From Gentiana macrophylla (Eukaryota; Streptophyta; Magnoliopsida; Gentianales; Gentianaceae), in assembly GCA_026214975.1 (NCBI GenBank), contig CM047809.1:29361977-29425976 (forward strand): a stretch of DNA of 64,000 nt, read 5' to 3'. Position 1 is the stretch's first letter. Each line of letters opens with the position of its first letter. The notes under the pieces are model-generated. The model did no database searches and was not told the DNA's origin. It saw nothing but the letters and a program-made list of their open reading frames with translations. Below are positions 33,203 to 44,628 of this stretch, in pieces. Both the position numbers and the translations under genes were made by a program.

Positions 33203-35222
33203 ATGTCCGCCGGGGACGACCTTCTTGAAGAGATAACCGGCACGGAGGCCGCCATTCGAGCAAGCAACGATCCTTTTGACTTAGATTCTATGTTCCCTGA
33301 CCCCGCCCTGCGACGCAAGAAAAGCCGCAAGGAAATGGCGCGAGCTCAAGGGACAAGCACCAGCGAGGCTGGTGAAAGAGGGATGTCTGACGTTGAGGAA
33401 CAGGCCGCCGATCCTAGTCCCAGTGGAGCCGCTGATCATGACGAGGCATATATTAAGGACGCCGCTCTTCATGAGCTGATGGGGTCGAGTGAGGACGAGA
33501 ATGCCCCCCTACCTCGCAAAATTGTCTGGGAGCTTCCTAAGAAACCAAAAAAGGAAGAGGGATCCCAAAACTCACTGCGGGAGGCCGCCTCCAGTCAGTC
33601 AAAAAGACAACACCCAACAATCGAGGCGCTAAGAGAGTTCGCCATCCTGGCGGAATATGAGAAGGCCCTGGAGAAAAAGTGGGCGAAACTTCGTGACAGC
33701 GACGACATTAACCGATTCATCTGTCGTCGATTTAAAATCGACACAAGCGTGTACCGATTTTCCCTGCTTGATTATTCGAAGGAGGAGGACAAGTTTAAAC
33801 TTGGGGACCGCCGGGATTACGTGTGTGCCATTTGCTCGGATGACACCTTAATTCCTCGCACTTTGATCATTTTTATGCGGGGCCGACCTCCTTCGACCAC
33901 TTTCTTTGTGAGGATTTGCGAGCTGATGGGGGCTCTTCCCTCCGATTTTGCCATTGGGACCGTTATTCAAATCATGGTGTTCATTGTGATGTGTCGAACA
34001 ATGAAGATAGAGCCTTCCCTGACTTTGCTAGGTCAATTCCACTGGTTCTGTGGGATGGGTATCCCGGGACAAATATCCTTAAGGTCCAAGACGCCCCGCT
34101 TGCTATTCTTGCTACCAAATAAGATTCATAGATGGCACAAGCGGATCCTCAAGGTGGAATCCAAGGTTGGTTGGCCGTTCCCTAGGGCCGCAAAGCGTAT
34201 GGAAAAATCTACCCTCCCGATCGACGAGCCTCCTGTAGCAGAACGGCGTTTTGTCAAAGGACTCATGACTCTCATACAGTCTAATGGGGTCGAGGCCTCT
34301 TTAAGGAACATTGCTTGGGTCGATCTTCTTGATCTGGCTCTTCCATTTGCGCGTATGGCTGGCCTCGCGGGCCCGGGTAAGGCGGAGCCATTGGTTGCCA
34401 TAGTTCCTGAGGAGAGTGACCCTGATTGGCTCTTCCAAGTGTGCGGTTTGTGGAGGCTACCCGAGTGAAAGGCCGCCTCGTAACCTTCCTTGCTTTCTAT
34501 TTGCTTATTTCATAATTTTTCGTTCTCTTTTGGATCCGTTTTTAACGAGCCTCTTTTGCAGATATGGACGCCACCGAACGCAGGGCTCAAAAGCAAAGGC
34601 TTGCTGATGAGCAGGCTAAGGCCTGTCAGGCGGCCTTGAAGCAAGCTCTGGGGAAGGTCCCCCGTACTGTGGACGCATCAATTTTTGATGAGACATTTGA
34701 TCCTACCAAGGCTTCGTCGGCGCCCCATACTGCGAGTTCAAGCCAGACCGTGGCCCAAAAAAGATCACAAGTTGATGAACAGGCCAAGGAGTCCCAGGGT
34801 CAGAAGCGATCCAGAAATGAGAAAACCAAGACTGCTGGTGGTTCCGGAAAAGGGGCTGATCGCACTGACAGGCGAGCCGCTGAAACTATTGTGGAAGAGG
34901 TCCCTGAGGAGGTGGAGCCGGTGCCGACTGGGACGCTGCCCCGTGGTTACAAGGGGAAAGAGGCAGTGTGGTTAGATGCCAATTTCACCAAAGGCCTTGA
35001 TATGCATAAAGCGAGCCAAATCAGAGAGGCTATTGCTGATGTTATCCCTTTGGGTCGCCTTGCATGGGATTCGCCGCACGGGGTTCAGCTGGAGATCGGG
35101 AGAGGTATTACTGATCGTGTCGTCGTTCAAGACGACGCCCCGGTTGGTGACGAGGTCGCCGAGCTCAAAGACCTCTCAGGCCAGTTCGGAATCGCTGCCT
35201 TAATGGTAAGTTTTTGCCTTGG

Positions 35223-35267
<45 letters not shown>

Positions 35268-35986
35268 TTTTCTTTTCATATCTGGCGAGCTTATAACTTT
35301 TGTTTCTCTCTCAGCTTGGGACTCGTATAAACAAGGCGATTGAGGCCGCCGAGAAGCGCAAAGCTGAACTGAAGAAAGTAACGGTGGCTCTTGGGGCTTC
35401 AGATAAAGGCAGGACTGTTGCTGAGAGAAAGGGCTCGGAGGCGCTGGCCGAGGTTGATCGGATGAGGAAAGCTATGGCGGAGAGCGCCAAACTGGATGCG
35501 GAGCTGCAGAAGAAGGTGTCTGCTCTGAAAGAAGAAGCCCGTCAATCTGCTGAGGGGTTAGTGGCTGCGCGTAAGGAGATCGCCAGTTTGAAGGAGCAGC
35601 TTGCTGCTGCAAACAAGGCTACTGAGGAAGCGGGCCCAGCGGCTGTGGATGCTTACAAGCTCTCTGATGAGTTTTTTGGCTATCAAGAGGCGAGCTTCGA
35701 CCAAGGCTTTAACCATCTCGCCCGCTGTCTTTGGGCCTATCATGCGAGGGAGAGCATTACTTTCGAGGAAATGCTTCAGTGGATCGACTTGTCTCAGCGA
35801 ACCCCCGAGCTATTGGCCCTTCACCCCGATATTCCTTATGCGGCGGACCACATTGTTGCCATCCAGACTAATCAGATTCAGCGTGGCGATCCGATATGGG
35901 ATCCTCCTCCAGTGAATCCTGTCAATTTTGCCATTTTGAGAAAACCTCCGCCGCCACGATCAAGCCAAATGCCACGAGTATATTGA
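33203..35986 (+). CDS. Antisense gene 1 of the Tat element: PF04195-like protein, three exons
   Basis: Inferred exons 33203-34445, 34562-35205 and 35315-35986 give one open frame of 852 codons. Intron 1 (116 bp) ends CTCTTTTGCAG and restores phase; its donor GGTTTGT is weak. Intron 2 (109 bp) has donor GTAAGT, a (TA)n run and acceptor TTTCTCTCTCAG at a codon border. The N-terminus is acidic and disordered. Residues about 170-330 (RRFKIDTSVYRF, RGRPPSTTFFVRICELMGALPS..., FHWFCGMG) resemble the 'putative gypsy type transposon' family PF04195, whose function is unknown. Exon 2 is Lys/Gln-rich. Exon 3 starts with about 100 residues of Glu/Lys/Ala/Leu heptads, a likely coiled coil. It runs opposite to pol and has its own TATA box. 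Confidence 0.65.
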
Positions 35987-36844
35987 TACACCTCCTGGCT
36001 CTATTTAATTGTTTTTTGGGCTGTTTCAAAACATTTTCTGTGGTCTTGTAATAATTCGACTTTGTTTGTCCTTTGAACTATTTGGTGTCCTCATTTGATG
36101 ATTGTAATTAACTTATCTTTTTTACTTTCCGCACCGAAATTGTGGCCACGCTTGGCTTATTGAATTTGGCTTGTGACCGTTTTGGCCCTTTTCACTTATC
36201 TACTGTACTTGTTTCTTTGATTTATTTCATGCGATCTTGTCTTGTATGTGTGCCCCCTTTATTTTGGCGAGGTTCATTGAGCTTGCTAAAATAAACTTGA
36301 CCGGATGGTAGCGACCTTCTTATTTGGGACAAGGATGGCATCGACCTAGTTGGCCGTCGCCAAATTGAGCGAAACAAATCGTCGTCGCAACCTTGTACAA
36401 CTCTTGGTCGCTGCGGATTTGTAGTGAATAATAGTCCAGATTTCACAAGGCTTTACGCGGCCCCCTAGCTGGAGGTCGCCGCATTTTGCTTGATTTGTTT
36501 TACGCTTGAAATTTTCTGGATGCGGCCCCCTAAGTTTGGGGCGGAGCAAAGGCTCGTCTCAAACTTGTGAGCTGAACCGATGAGACTGACTAATCTTTTC
36601 TCGACTGCCGTGTTGTCGGGGATCCAGGGATTAGAATTGATTTGACGGCTCACTGGCAGCGCATGCGTGTTCAGAGCGGCCTATAATCCCGGGCTAGTAA
36701 TTGTTGCGTGAGTATAGGCTAGAATCTTGCCTTGATAAGTGATATACGTTAAATGCACCCTTTGAATTTTGAATTTTGGATAAACCGTGTGAAGGCCGAC
36801 CGTAGGATCATGTTGATCGTGGCCGTCCCCTCTGCTGACCTTTG

Positions 36845-36853
36845 CTATAAAGG
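36845..36853 (+). promoter_or_regulatory. TATA box of the second antisense gene
   Basis: CTATAAAGG about 60 bp before the ATG at 36911. The preceding TTTGAATTTTGAATTTTGG and GATCATGTTGATCGTGG resemble the first antisense promoter (about 32410-32480), suggesting a duplicated promoter module. Confidence 0.5.
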
Positions 36854-36910
36854 AGGAGGTAGGCTAACTTCATCCCCGTTCCTCTTTTGCGTAAATTTTC
36901 GTTGAGAACC

Positions 36911-37644
36911 ATGTCTCTTCCATCCGGAGAGGGTAGAGTGTGAGTTTTTAAAGCCCGTCCTAATCGTGATGTATCCCCATTTTTCTTTACTGCCTCTGTC
37001 GTTGCTAAAGATCATTTCTGGCGCTATTTTGAATGGGTTGAGCCTACGAAGGAGAGGGGTTTAAATCAGAGCAAGGTTGAGGGTGATGGCTCTCTGCTGC
37101 GTGTACGTTTCTCTGGGTGGGCGATTTTGTTGCACCACCTCATCAATACTTCCCAATCTTACAATGGTGAGGAGTTCTACTCAATTTTGTCTCAAGTTTT
37201 TCGATCCGGAGGGTCGTTAGCTGCATTACCCTTCGTGGTGTCGCAGTTGTTTTTACTCCGGAAGCTATTAATGGTGCCCTGGGTATACCTACTATCGATC
37301 CCTCATCCCATTATGAGCTCGCTTGGAACCTTGCCGATGAGTCAAGTAAACAAGCTCGCTTACGACGAGCCATCCGTGAGCTTTTTCCAGATTCTGAGCG
37401 GCCTCGTGCACTGGGACCTACGTCCGATCTTTCTCGCAGCAATCGCGAGTGGAAAAAGTTTATCAACTCACGCACCCTTTTGTCTACAGATAGCGAGGCT
37501 GTTAGTGAGGCCGAAGCTTTGCTTTTGCACGCTATTCGCGATCATTACGTTGACATTGATTGGGGGACCTTGATTCACCGTGAGGCGGTTAATTTTGTGG
37601 TTTCTATGGATCGCAATCGTCGCTTCCCTTTTTTGCTTCATTGA
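36911..37644 (+). pseudogene. Antisense gene 2 of the Tat element: plant transposon protein-like, broken
   Basis: The plus strand starts MSLPSGEGRV, then has an in-frame TGA at 36941-36943, then a long open stretch (FWRYFEWVEPTKERGLN..., ILLHHLINTSQSYNGEEFYS). A one-base shift between about 37200 and 37234 leads to GVAVVFTPEAINGALGIP, later SEAEALLLHAIRDHYVDID and RRFPFLLH. The F-x-PEAIN-x2-LG-x-P block and the late LLLHAI block resemble PF20167-type 'putative plant transposon protein' domains. It converges tail-to-tail with integrase. Function unknown. Confidence 0.5.
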
Positions 37645-37962
37645 TAACTAAGCTATGCAGCTTAGCGAGGGTGCCGAAGCACTCACTGGATCGTTATAGG
37701 TACACTCATTAGGCAGAGTGTATTTATCTGGGTTTTTTTTTTCTTTTTTTTTCTTGGGCGGCCCCATTTATTTGCTGGAAACAGTTGTACTCCCTTTGTT
37801 TTGAATGAAGATTTTCTTTTATTAATTTCATTCTCCGTATGCTTTGTTTGCGTGTAGCAGACGCACGTTCTACATGTAATATTTTTTCAGATTATCGGCA
37901 TGCCAAGGTCGGTTGTATTCGTGACCTTGGTTATCACTCAAAGACGTAGGTACCTTTCTTGA

Positions 37963-39196
37963 CTACTCGGCGATCCTCACGGGCCTTCCCGGCTTCCGAT
38001 AGTTTCCACTTTCTTGGCCTCGTGGCCCGTGGCTAGTCTTTTCCAGTAAACATAATCTCCGATAAGCGAAGTGATGACCGCGAACGCGCTTATCGTCGTG
38101 ATGACGCTTTGGCGACTGTTTACAATTGAGCAAACGTCCATATGATTCGATCCGCCGCTCCTCCGCTAAATCGAGATCGAGCTTTCTTTTGAGCGGGTTA
38201 TCCATTTCAATGAAATGTGCGACCATAAACTTGGTAGGCCATCTCCACCGGGCCATAGCTTGGATCCGTAGAGTTAAGGCAAATGGAGTTTCCCCAGTAG
38301 TTGTTTTTCGCGACATTCTAAGTGCCCATAAAGTCGCGGGGAGGTGATCGTGCCATTTGCCCGCTTTTTCGCCCCAAACTCTTTTCAAAGATGTCGAGTT
38401 CTTGTTTGTTTGCGTTCTCACCACCATTTCCTCGTGGATAGCATACTGACGATTGCCAATGTTTGACATTGTTCTCTTCGCAGAATGTGTCGAACTCCTC
38501 CCTGAACTGAGGTCCGTGATCTGACACTATTACTCTGGGGACACCGAATCTGGTCCCTATTTGGTCGAGCAAAAAATAAGTTATATCCTTGGTACTGATT
38601 TTTACCAAGGCTTTGGCTTCGATCCACTTGGTGAAATAGTCCACGACGACCACCACATACTCACATCCAGAGCGGCCCTTTTTTAATGGCCCGATGAGGT
38701 CGAATACCCACATGTCGAAGGGCCACGCGGCTACGACAATGCTTTGTTCAACTGATGGTAGCCTAGGAATATCCGCGAATTTTTGACATACGTCCGCATG
38801 CCTTAGTATATTCCTTGGCGTCCTCTCATGAGCTTCGCCCGCAATATCCTCGCCAATAAGACCTTCTCGAGCGAGGGTGCGGCTAGCCGGATGGCCGCCA
38901 CATATCCCTTCATACAAATTTCTATGAGGATCCCATCGACTTCTTCAGTCGTGACGCATCTCAAAGAATGGTTTAGAGAATGACCGTCGGTATAAGACAT
39001 TGTTTAAGATGGTGTATCTCGCGGCTCTTCCGACCAGGTCTACGGCCTCGTTTGGCTCCTCTCGGGAGCTTTCGGAGTCGATGTATTCCCTTATTATGTC
39101 AATCCAACATGGGTTGATGTATTGTAAGTCCATTACCTCGACCACAGCCGATGGCGGCCCCGATAGATACTCTACCATAATCGATGGGTTGCTCAT
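37963..39196 (-). pseudogene. Integrase of the Tat element (frameshifted)
   Basis: Minus-strand frames 39196-38945, 38917-38318 and 38469-37963 overlap as a broken integrase. The N-terminal part includes RAARYTILNNVLYRR and GGHPASRTL (zinc-binding region with His; Cys later in ADVCQKFAD). The core has WPFDMWVFDLIGPL (first Asp), VSDHGPQF (second Asp, usually SDNGxQF) and NGGENANK (Glu). The tail has LPATLWALRMSRKTTTGETPF. Several frameshifts make it inactive. The integrase of an intact copy inserts the cDNA into chromosomes. Confidence 0.85.
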
Positions 39197-39287
39197 CTCG
39201 TCATTCTTTGTCGACTTGGATAAATAATCACTCTGTGATTGTTCTCCGGGCGATGTTGGTAAACTTGCGCATGCCAGAAAGCTGCTT

Positions 39288-39545
39288 TCAAGCCTTTTTG
39301 ACGAGATTAATATATTTTTGCAAAATTTCGCAGTGGATGCCGAACGACCCGGTCACTTGATTGACAACCAACTGGGAGTCGCAGAAGACCTGCACATTTT
39401 CGACCTTCATGGCTCTTGCGAGCTCTAGTCCCACGACGACTGCCTCGTACTCTGCCTGGTTGTTTGATGCGGTGAAGTTAAATCTCGTGGCTTTCTCAAT
39501 TTCTTCGAAGTTCCAGGCTCGAGTAAGATGATCCCGCGCATGCAA
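39288..39545 (-). pseudogene. Archaeal-type second RNase H of the Tat element
   Basis: Contains FNFTASNNQAEYEAVVVGLEL and VQVFCDSQLVVNQVTGSF. NNQAEYEA and the DSQLVVNQ motif are hallmarks of the additional RNase H of plant Tat elements, which follows the normal Gypsy RNase H. It is separated by frame breaks from RT upstream and integrase downstream. Confidence 0.8.
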
Positions 39546-40017
39546 CCTTTGAGGTTGGCGGCGTCATCGACATAGAGTTGCCAACAGTGACTTGGCCGCT
39601 GAGGCTCGTCCGCTGTGGTAATACTGTCGGGGCTATGTATGGCATTGGTTTGTTGCGGGATATCCTCATTGAAGCTCGTTTCGGTGATGAAATCAGGCAA
39701 TGCACGAGCTTTGATGGCCTTTCGATGTTCGTACGGATATCAAATTCGGTGAGCTCGATGGCTGGCGTAAGAAAACGACTGATAAGTCCGGTTTGTGGAG
39801 GAACTACCGTAGCGCGCGTCTCGATAGTACTATGATTGAATGCGATGAAAAGTAAGCCCTTAATTTTCGGCGGCGATAACAACGCAGAGAGGCTAACTTC
39901 GATATTAAAATAACGACTCTCTACTAGGCTTAGAGCCTTAGAAACATAATAAATAGGTTTTTGCGAGGTACCTCTTCTTTGATAAGTCTTTGCGGCGATG
40001 GCCCTATCTCGAGGCAA
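39496..40017 (-). pseudogene. Degenerate Gypsy RNase H and linker of the Tat element
   Basis: Begins just after RT with KPIYYVSKALSLVESRYFNIE, the Gypsy RNase H motif (PIYYVSKxL...ESRY). It runs into PPQTGLISRFLTPAIELTEFDI, recognisable as the linker toward the second RNase H. A frame break at about 40004-40017 splits it from RT. The following residues are frame-shifted nonsense. Confidence 0.65.
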
Positions 40018-40807
40018 AATGATATAATAGCAAGACGTCGCCGACCACTGGACTGGTAAGCAGATGCGGGATTGAGAGGTAGGCCTTGAGCTCTTCGAAA
40101 GCCTGAGAGCATTCCTTTGTCCATAAAAAGGTCTTATTTCCCTTTAGAATTTTGAAGAAGGGCAAACTTTTCTCGGCGGATTTTGATATAAACCTTCCTA
40201 GGGCTATCACTCTCCCATTCAGCTTCTGTACATCCTTAATGATGGTTGGCTCGCTCATGTTTATTAGTGCTTCGATTTTCTCGGGATTTGCTTCGATCCC
40301 CCTTTGACTTACCATGAAGCCCAAAAATTTCCCTGCCTGGACCCCAAAAGTGCATTTGGCGGGGTTTAACTTCATCGAGTGACTTTTTACGTTTGTAAAG
40401 GTTTCGCGAAGGTCCACCAGATGATCCTGGCGATTTGATTTCATGACCATATCGTCGATGTAAGCCTCCATGTTTTTGCCTATTTGTGTGCTAAAAACTT
40501 TGTTCACCATCCTTTGATACATTGAACCTGCGTTCTTTAGACCAAACGGCATCATTTCATAGTAATATAGCCCGCCGGCGGCCCTGAAGGCCGTCAGCTC
40601 CTTGTCTTCGTCAGCCATCTTCACTTGGTGATAGCCCGAATAAGCGTCTAGAAAACTCAGCGTTTCAAAACCTGCAATTCCATCGACCATTTTGTCAATT
40701 CGGGGCAGTGCGTAGGGATCTTTGGGGCAGGCTTTGTTCAGGTCGGTGAAGTCGACGCACATCCGCCACTTGCCGTTATGTTTCTTCACCATTACCACGT
40801 TTGCCAA
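40004..40807 (-). pseudogene. Reverse transcriptase of the Tat element
   Basis: 267 codons holding the Gypsy RT core: NGKWRMCVDFTDLNKACPKD, LDAYSGYHQVKM, FGLKNAGSMYQRMVNKVF and the catalytic YIDDMV. KCTFGVQAGKFLGFMVSQRG and FLWTKECSQAFEELK then lead into RNase H. A one-base shift at about 40800 separates it from the KEARYPSW-like start in the protease frame. Copies element RNA into DNA. Confidence 0.92.
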
Positions 40808-41730
40808 CTAGGTAGGTAACGCGCCTCTTTGATAATGCCGGTACATAAAAGCTTTTCGACCTCTTTCTTTATTGCGACCTCCTTTTCCGTAGAGAATTGG
40901 CGCGCTCTTTGTTGGATCGGCCTAAAATGGGGGTCGACACTCAGATGGTGCAGAGCGATCTCCGATTCCACACCCCTCATATCTGTCACCTCCCAGGCGA
41001 AGGCGTCCAAGTTTGCATTTAGAAGCTCGATCAGGTCTTCCCTTTCCTTCTCGGTGGTTTGCGATCCTATCTTGACTTTCTGATCAGGGTGTTTGTTATT
41101 TATAACCACCTCGATCAGCTCGTCCTCGACGATGAAGTCCGGCTCGTCTCGGATCTGTAATGTTTCAACCTCTACTGCTTCCGCTGGAACTTCCTTGAGC
41201 GTGGCGATCTGATTTGTGGTCATGTTAAAACCCTCTACTCTGGGTCGCTTGGAGTCGACCCTATTCTTGGTCATGTATTCGAGGAAAAATCCGGGTCGGC
41301 TGATGGCGACCCCAATTTCGTTCCCTATGTTGAATTTGATTCTTTGGTGAGGAATAGAAGCCACCATTTGGAATTTCCTCATTGCTGGAATCCCCAGAAT
41401 CATGTTATAGTACGAGGGGAGATCAATAACTAGGAAAGTGACTACCTCTGTTCGGCAGGGCTCGTAATCGCCAAGAGTGATGCTAAGGTCGATGGTGCCT
41501 TTGACCCGTACCGTATCATTGGTAAAGCCCTCGAGCACCCCAAGGTAAGGTTTCAGCTTGGCCTCACCGAATCCGATCTGTTTTAAACAGTCGAAATAGA
41601 TGACGTCCCGGCCAGCCCCAGTGTCGACCATTACTCTGTTGACGCCATGCTTGTCATTTACCCCGACTTTGAGAATGAGGGGTATTTCCATGGGGCCGTC
41701 GACCATGGTGAGCTCACTTTTAGTGAACAT
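40792..41730 (-). pseudogene. Aspartic protease and RT N-terminus of the Tat element
   Basis: 312 codons. The protease active site is VMVDTGAGRDVIYF (DTGA) near residues 34-47, with YNMILGIPAMRK later as the flap/ILG region. The second half is the spacer before RT (VILNANLDAFAWEVTDMRG type) and ends PHFRPIQQRARQF...IKEARY. It stops where RT should continue, because of a frameshift. Confidence 0.88.
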
Positions 41731-41749
41731 GATTCCTTTTTCGCTTTCC

Positions 41750-43635
41750 CCCCAGCACTACCTATTTTTCAAAGCCGCGCGTATTGATTTGATGTATTTG
41801 GGATTTCAACTGGTTGTTGCTGGGAATATTCCCATGGATAACTTGAACTTCCCGTTGATAGACGCGGGGTTGGCGACCCTGTCCAGAACCGGTATTCCCG
41901 TCTCGTTTATACTTAGTCGCTGGTCCCTCGCGGATCAATCTCTTTATTTCTCACCTCAATGTGAAGCATTCATCTGTGACGTGGCCGTGATCTTTGTGAT
42001 AGTCACAGTATTTCGATTTATCGCGACTGTCGGGATCGCCCCTCATGGGCTTGGGTTTGTCGAAGTGTTCGCGAATCTTGAACAGTATCTGGGATGCTTT
42101 TGCGTTGAGCGGGGTGAAATTATCCTCGCTGAACTTGTATGGCTTATTTACCTCGCGATCGTGGCTAGCATCCCGTCCCTTCTCTCTCTTAAGATCCTCC
42201 GTGCGATCCTCTCAATGTGGAGGTTGTTCTGTTTTAGGTTTGGTTTTCCCAGAGGATGGCGCTTCGCTCACCCCCATCATCCGGGCCCTTTCCAGCATCT
42301 CCCCGAGACCTGCTTTGGGGGGCCGCAGGTTAAATTCTGTCTTCATCGGACCCTTAGCGATCCCTGTGAGGAAACATGTTATAACTGCGTCATCCGGAAT
42401 GTTTCTTGTCTGATCGTATATTCGGATGAACCGCTCGTAATATTCTTTTCCAGACTCATGCCCTCCCATGCGAATCTCATACACGTCCTCTATGGTTTTC
42501 TTAGGTCTGCTTGCTGATTCAAATTCTCTGACGAATTTTTCCGATAGGTCTTCCCAACTTTTAATCGAGCGCGGGAAGCCCGCAGATCCAGGATGCACCT
42601 ATCTATCTCGCATGCTACCGACTAATGCGATGCACCAGGTAGATTTATTTCGAGTTGCTAAAGTGACGCGCCCTGGAAAGCGGTAAGCCAGTCGTTCGGA
42701 CAAGAGTTACCATTGTAGTAATTATAGCTGGGGTAGCTAACCTTTTCATTGCTGGTAGGCAACGTCTCTGTGATTCCTTTAGCGAGCACGTCGATTCCTG
42801 AGACCGGTGCGGCCCTCTCGACTGGCCTCGATTTCTTCAACTCCACGAGCTCATTTCTCATTATTTCCACTTGTTCCGCAAAGGCAGAGTCGATCCTGGG
42901 TCGCGACAGTGCCTGCTTATCAGCCCGTTCCTGCCCGCGCTCTGATTCCCCATAGTCTTGCGATCCCTCCTGGCGAGCTCTTTTCTCCCTTATTATACTG
43001 CGAGCGTCCTGCGCGCTCCTATCTGGTCGGGGGGGGGGTACTCCTCCTCCTGGAAGGCTGAGACGACTTGGGGCCGAGGCTTTGTCCTTCTCACCCAACC
43101 TTTTGAAAGCTGATCCTTTTTCAAGTGTCCTTCCTCTCTGGTGATCGCGATCTGGGGGTGTTGAGTTTTGCGCGATTTCTCTCCTCAATCCTTTGCGACC
43201 CGACGAATGCACACTCTCATCTATCTAGATTTCTTGGATCTGACTCTGGCGACCTTTGTTTATGGCTGCGGGAGCAGTTTCATTTCTAGGAGGATTCGGG
43301 GGTCGTATCGCCATTGGGGCCTGGCCCTTTGCTACCAGGCGAGAGTTGGTTAAGTACATAGTTTCCGCATACCTTGCATATTCTCTCATTTCCGCAATCT
43401 CATGGTCCTCCAGAGAGCCTGGTCTTGTCTCGGGGGTCGACTTTTGACTATGTTGTGACCTTGCTCTCTCTTTGCGAGCCCCATCTAGCGCAACAACGGC
43501 CTCATTTGACTTGGGCTTTTGGTTAATGACGTTCCGGGCGTCGCTATGCGATAGGACCCCTCGTTGCGACCCTTCTCCTGCGAAGAGATTGTCAAGTGTT
43601 TCTCCTACCTCCTCTCCCCGAGCCTGATGCTGCAT
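41750..43635 (-). pseudogene. Gag polyprotein of the Tat element (several breaks)
   Basis: Minus-strand frames 43635-43225, 43212-42658 and 42598-42212 make a broken gag. The N-terminal part is charged and disordered. The third frame has the Retrotrans_gag core SWEDLSEKFVREFESASRP, then MGGHESGKEYYERFI and AVITCFLTGI. A zinc-knuckle-like YCDYHKDHGHVTDECF lies at about 41965-42012 in a shifted frame. Intact gag packages the RNA. Stops between 43212 and 43225 and near 42600-42658 interrupt it. Confidence 0.8.
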
Positions 43636-44035
43636 GCCCCCCTTTGTAAGGGTTTTTGGGTGTCAGATGTCCTTTACTTCCTGTCATTTGTTGTAGGGTG
43701 ACTTTCTGGGGAAAAGTGGTGGCGATTCGCGTAATAACCCCGAAAAAGTGTGATTTTTCAGAAGTGTTTCGTTTGGGTGAGGGTTTTTCTGGGTATATGC
43801 TTTTGAGGTAGAAAAGTTTGTTTTTGACAGCTCTCTCTTCTGGGGGGAGGGAAACAAAGGCGATTTTGAGGGTTTTTCTTTGTAAGATTACCTCTTTTCG
43901 GAACGTAACTTGGGCGAATGAATGTAGCCGGACGTTTTCTAACTGGTGAAAGTGAGATTCCTTCGATCCGTTGCGTGTTATCACTCTTAGATGATTTTCA
44001 CGCCTGGAACTGTAAGCAAGTTGTTGCGTGGATTT
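43636..44035 (-). other. Untranslated leader of the Tat element
   Basis: Lies between the primer binding site and the gag start. The open frames here are unremarkable. Confidence 0.5.
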
Positions 44036-44053
44036 CCCGGTAACGGAGCCAAC
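44036..44053 (-). other. Primer binding site of the Tat element
   Basis: The minus strand reads TGGCTCCGTTACCGGGAA two bases inside the 5' LTR. This is close to the tRNA-Asp complement TGGCGCCGTTGCCGGGGA used by several plant Gypsy lineages. Confidence 0.75.
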
Positions 44054-44628
44054 TGACGATGTAGAAATCGTCATGATGGCGTTGCGGTGTTAATGGTGTG
44101 GATATCTTGCTTGTTTGTGAGTAGTTGGTTAATATATCTGCCGGAGGTAGGCGGCGGCGAGAGGAAGACGGTGAGAGGAGTTTACTTTTGCAGAGCTTTG
44201 GCCTGTGTTTTTTTATTAGAATTGAATGATTAGGTTACACAAGACTTCCTTTTATAGGAAGATTAGACTTAGGGGTGAAGTAATAGGCGGCGGTGCGAGA
44301 GCGGCTTAGTCACTAGTCTTAGTAGCTAAGTAAATGCTAAATATCTAACATCAAGTGGATATAATATCCAGGCGGCGACCCCTTGTGGTCGCTAAGGTCG
44401 CCAGCTTCGTTGTCTGGCCCTCGCCCCCTGTTTTCTTCTCAAGTCTTGTGCGGCTCCTTAGAGAGCCTTGTATTCGTGGTCGCCCACCGGCCCCCTAGCT
44501 CTGACGAAGCTCTAGGAAGGGTTGTTGGCGGCGGCCTTGATTTTAATACTTTTTGACGTCGCCATAGATGTAGTCGCAGCTTCCTTGGGCTGCTTCGGGA
44601 CCAACTGGTGGCGATATAATTTGTATCA
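44054..44628 (-). repeat. 5' LTR of the Tat element, 575 bp
   Basis: Partner of 31165-31740. A minus-strand TATA box (CCTATAAAAGG) lies at 44248-44258, so transcription runs leftward into gag-pol. Confidence 0.9.
44248..44258 (-). promoter_or_regulatory. TATA box of the Tat 5' LTR
   Basis: CCTATAAAAGG on the minus strand, identical in the 3' LTR at about 31361-31371. Confidence 0.65.

Larger units (their letters stand above)
31165..44628 (-). mobile_element. Tat-lineage Gypsy LTR retrotransposon with antisense genes, 13.5 kb
   Basis: A complete element: LTRs at 31165-31740 and 44054-44628 (about 97% identical by eye), a tRNA-Asp-like primer binding site beside the right LTR, and a polypurine tract beside the left LTR. 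Gag-protease-RT-RNaseH-archaeal-type RNaseH-integrase lie on the minus strand. The extra RNase H places it in the Tat (Ogre/Retand/TatI-III) lineage. Between integrase and 3' LTR it carries two genes on the opposite strand and an 86-bp tandem repeat. Flanks TCATA and TCATC agree at 4 of 5 bases. Coding frames are broken, so this copy would need helper functions. Confidence 0.9.

Noticed and set aside
42045..42517. Long plus-strand frames opposite gag and pol in the Tat element (e.g. 41600-42517)
   Set aside because: They are mirror frames of recognisable gag and protease sequence and contain no domain.
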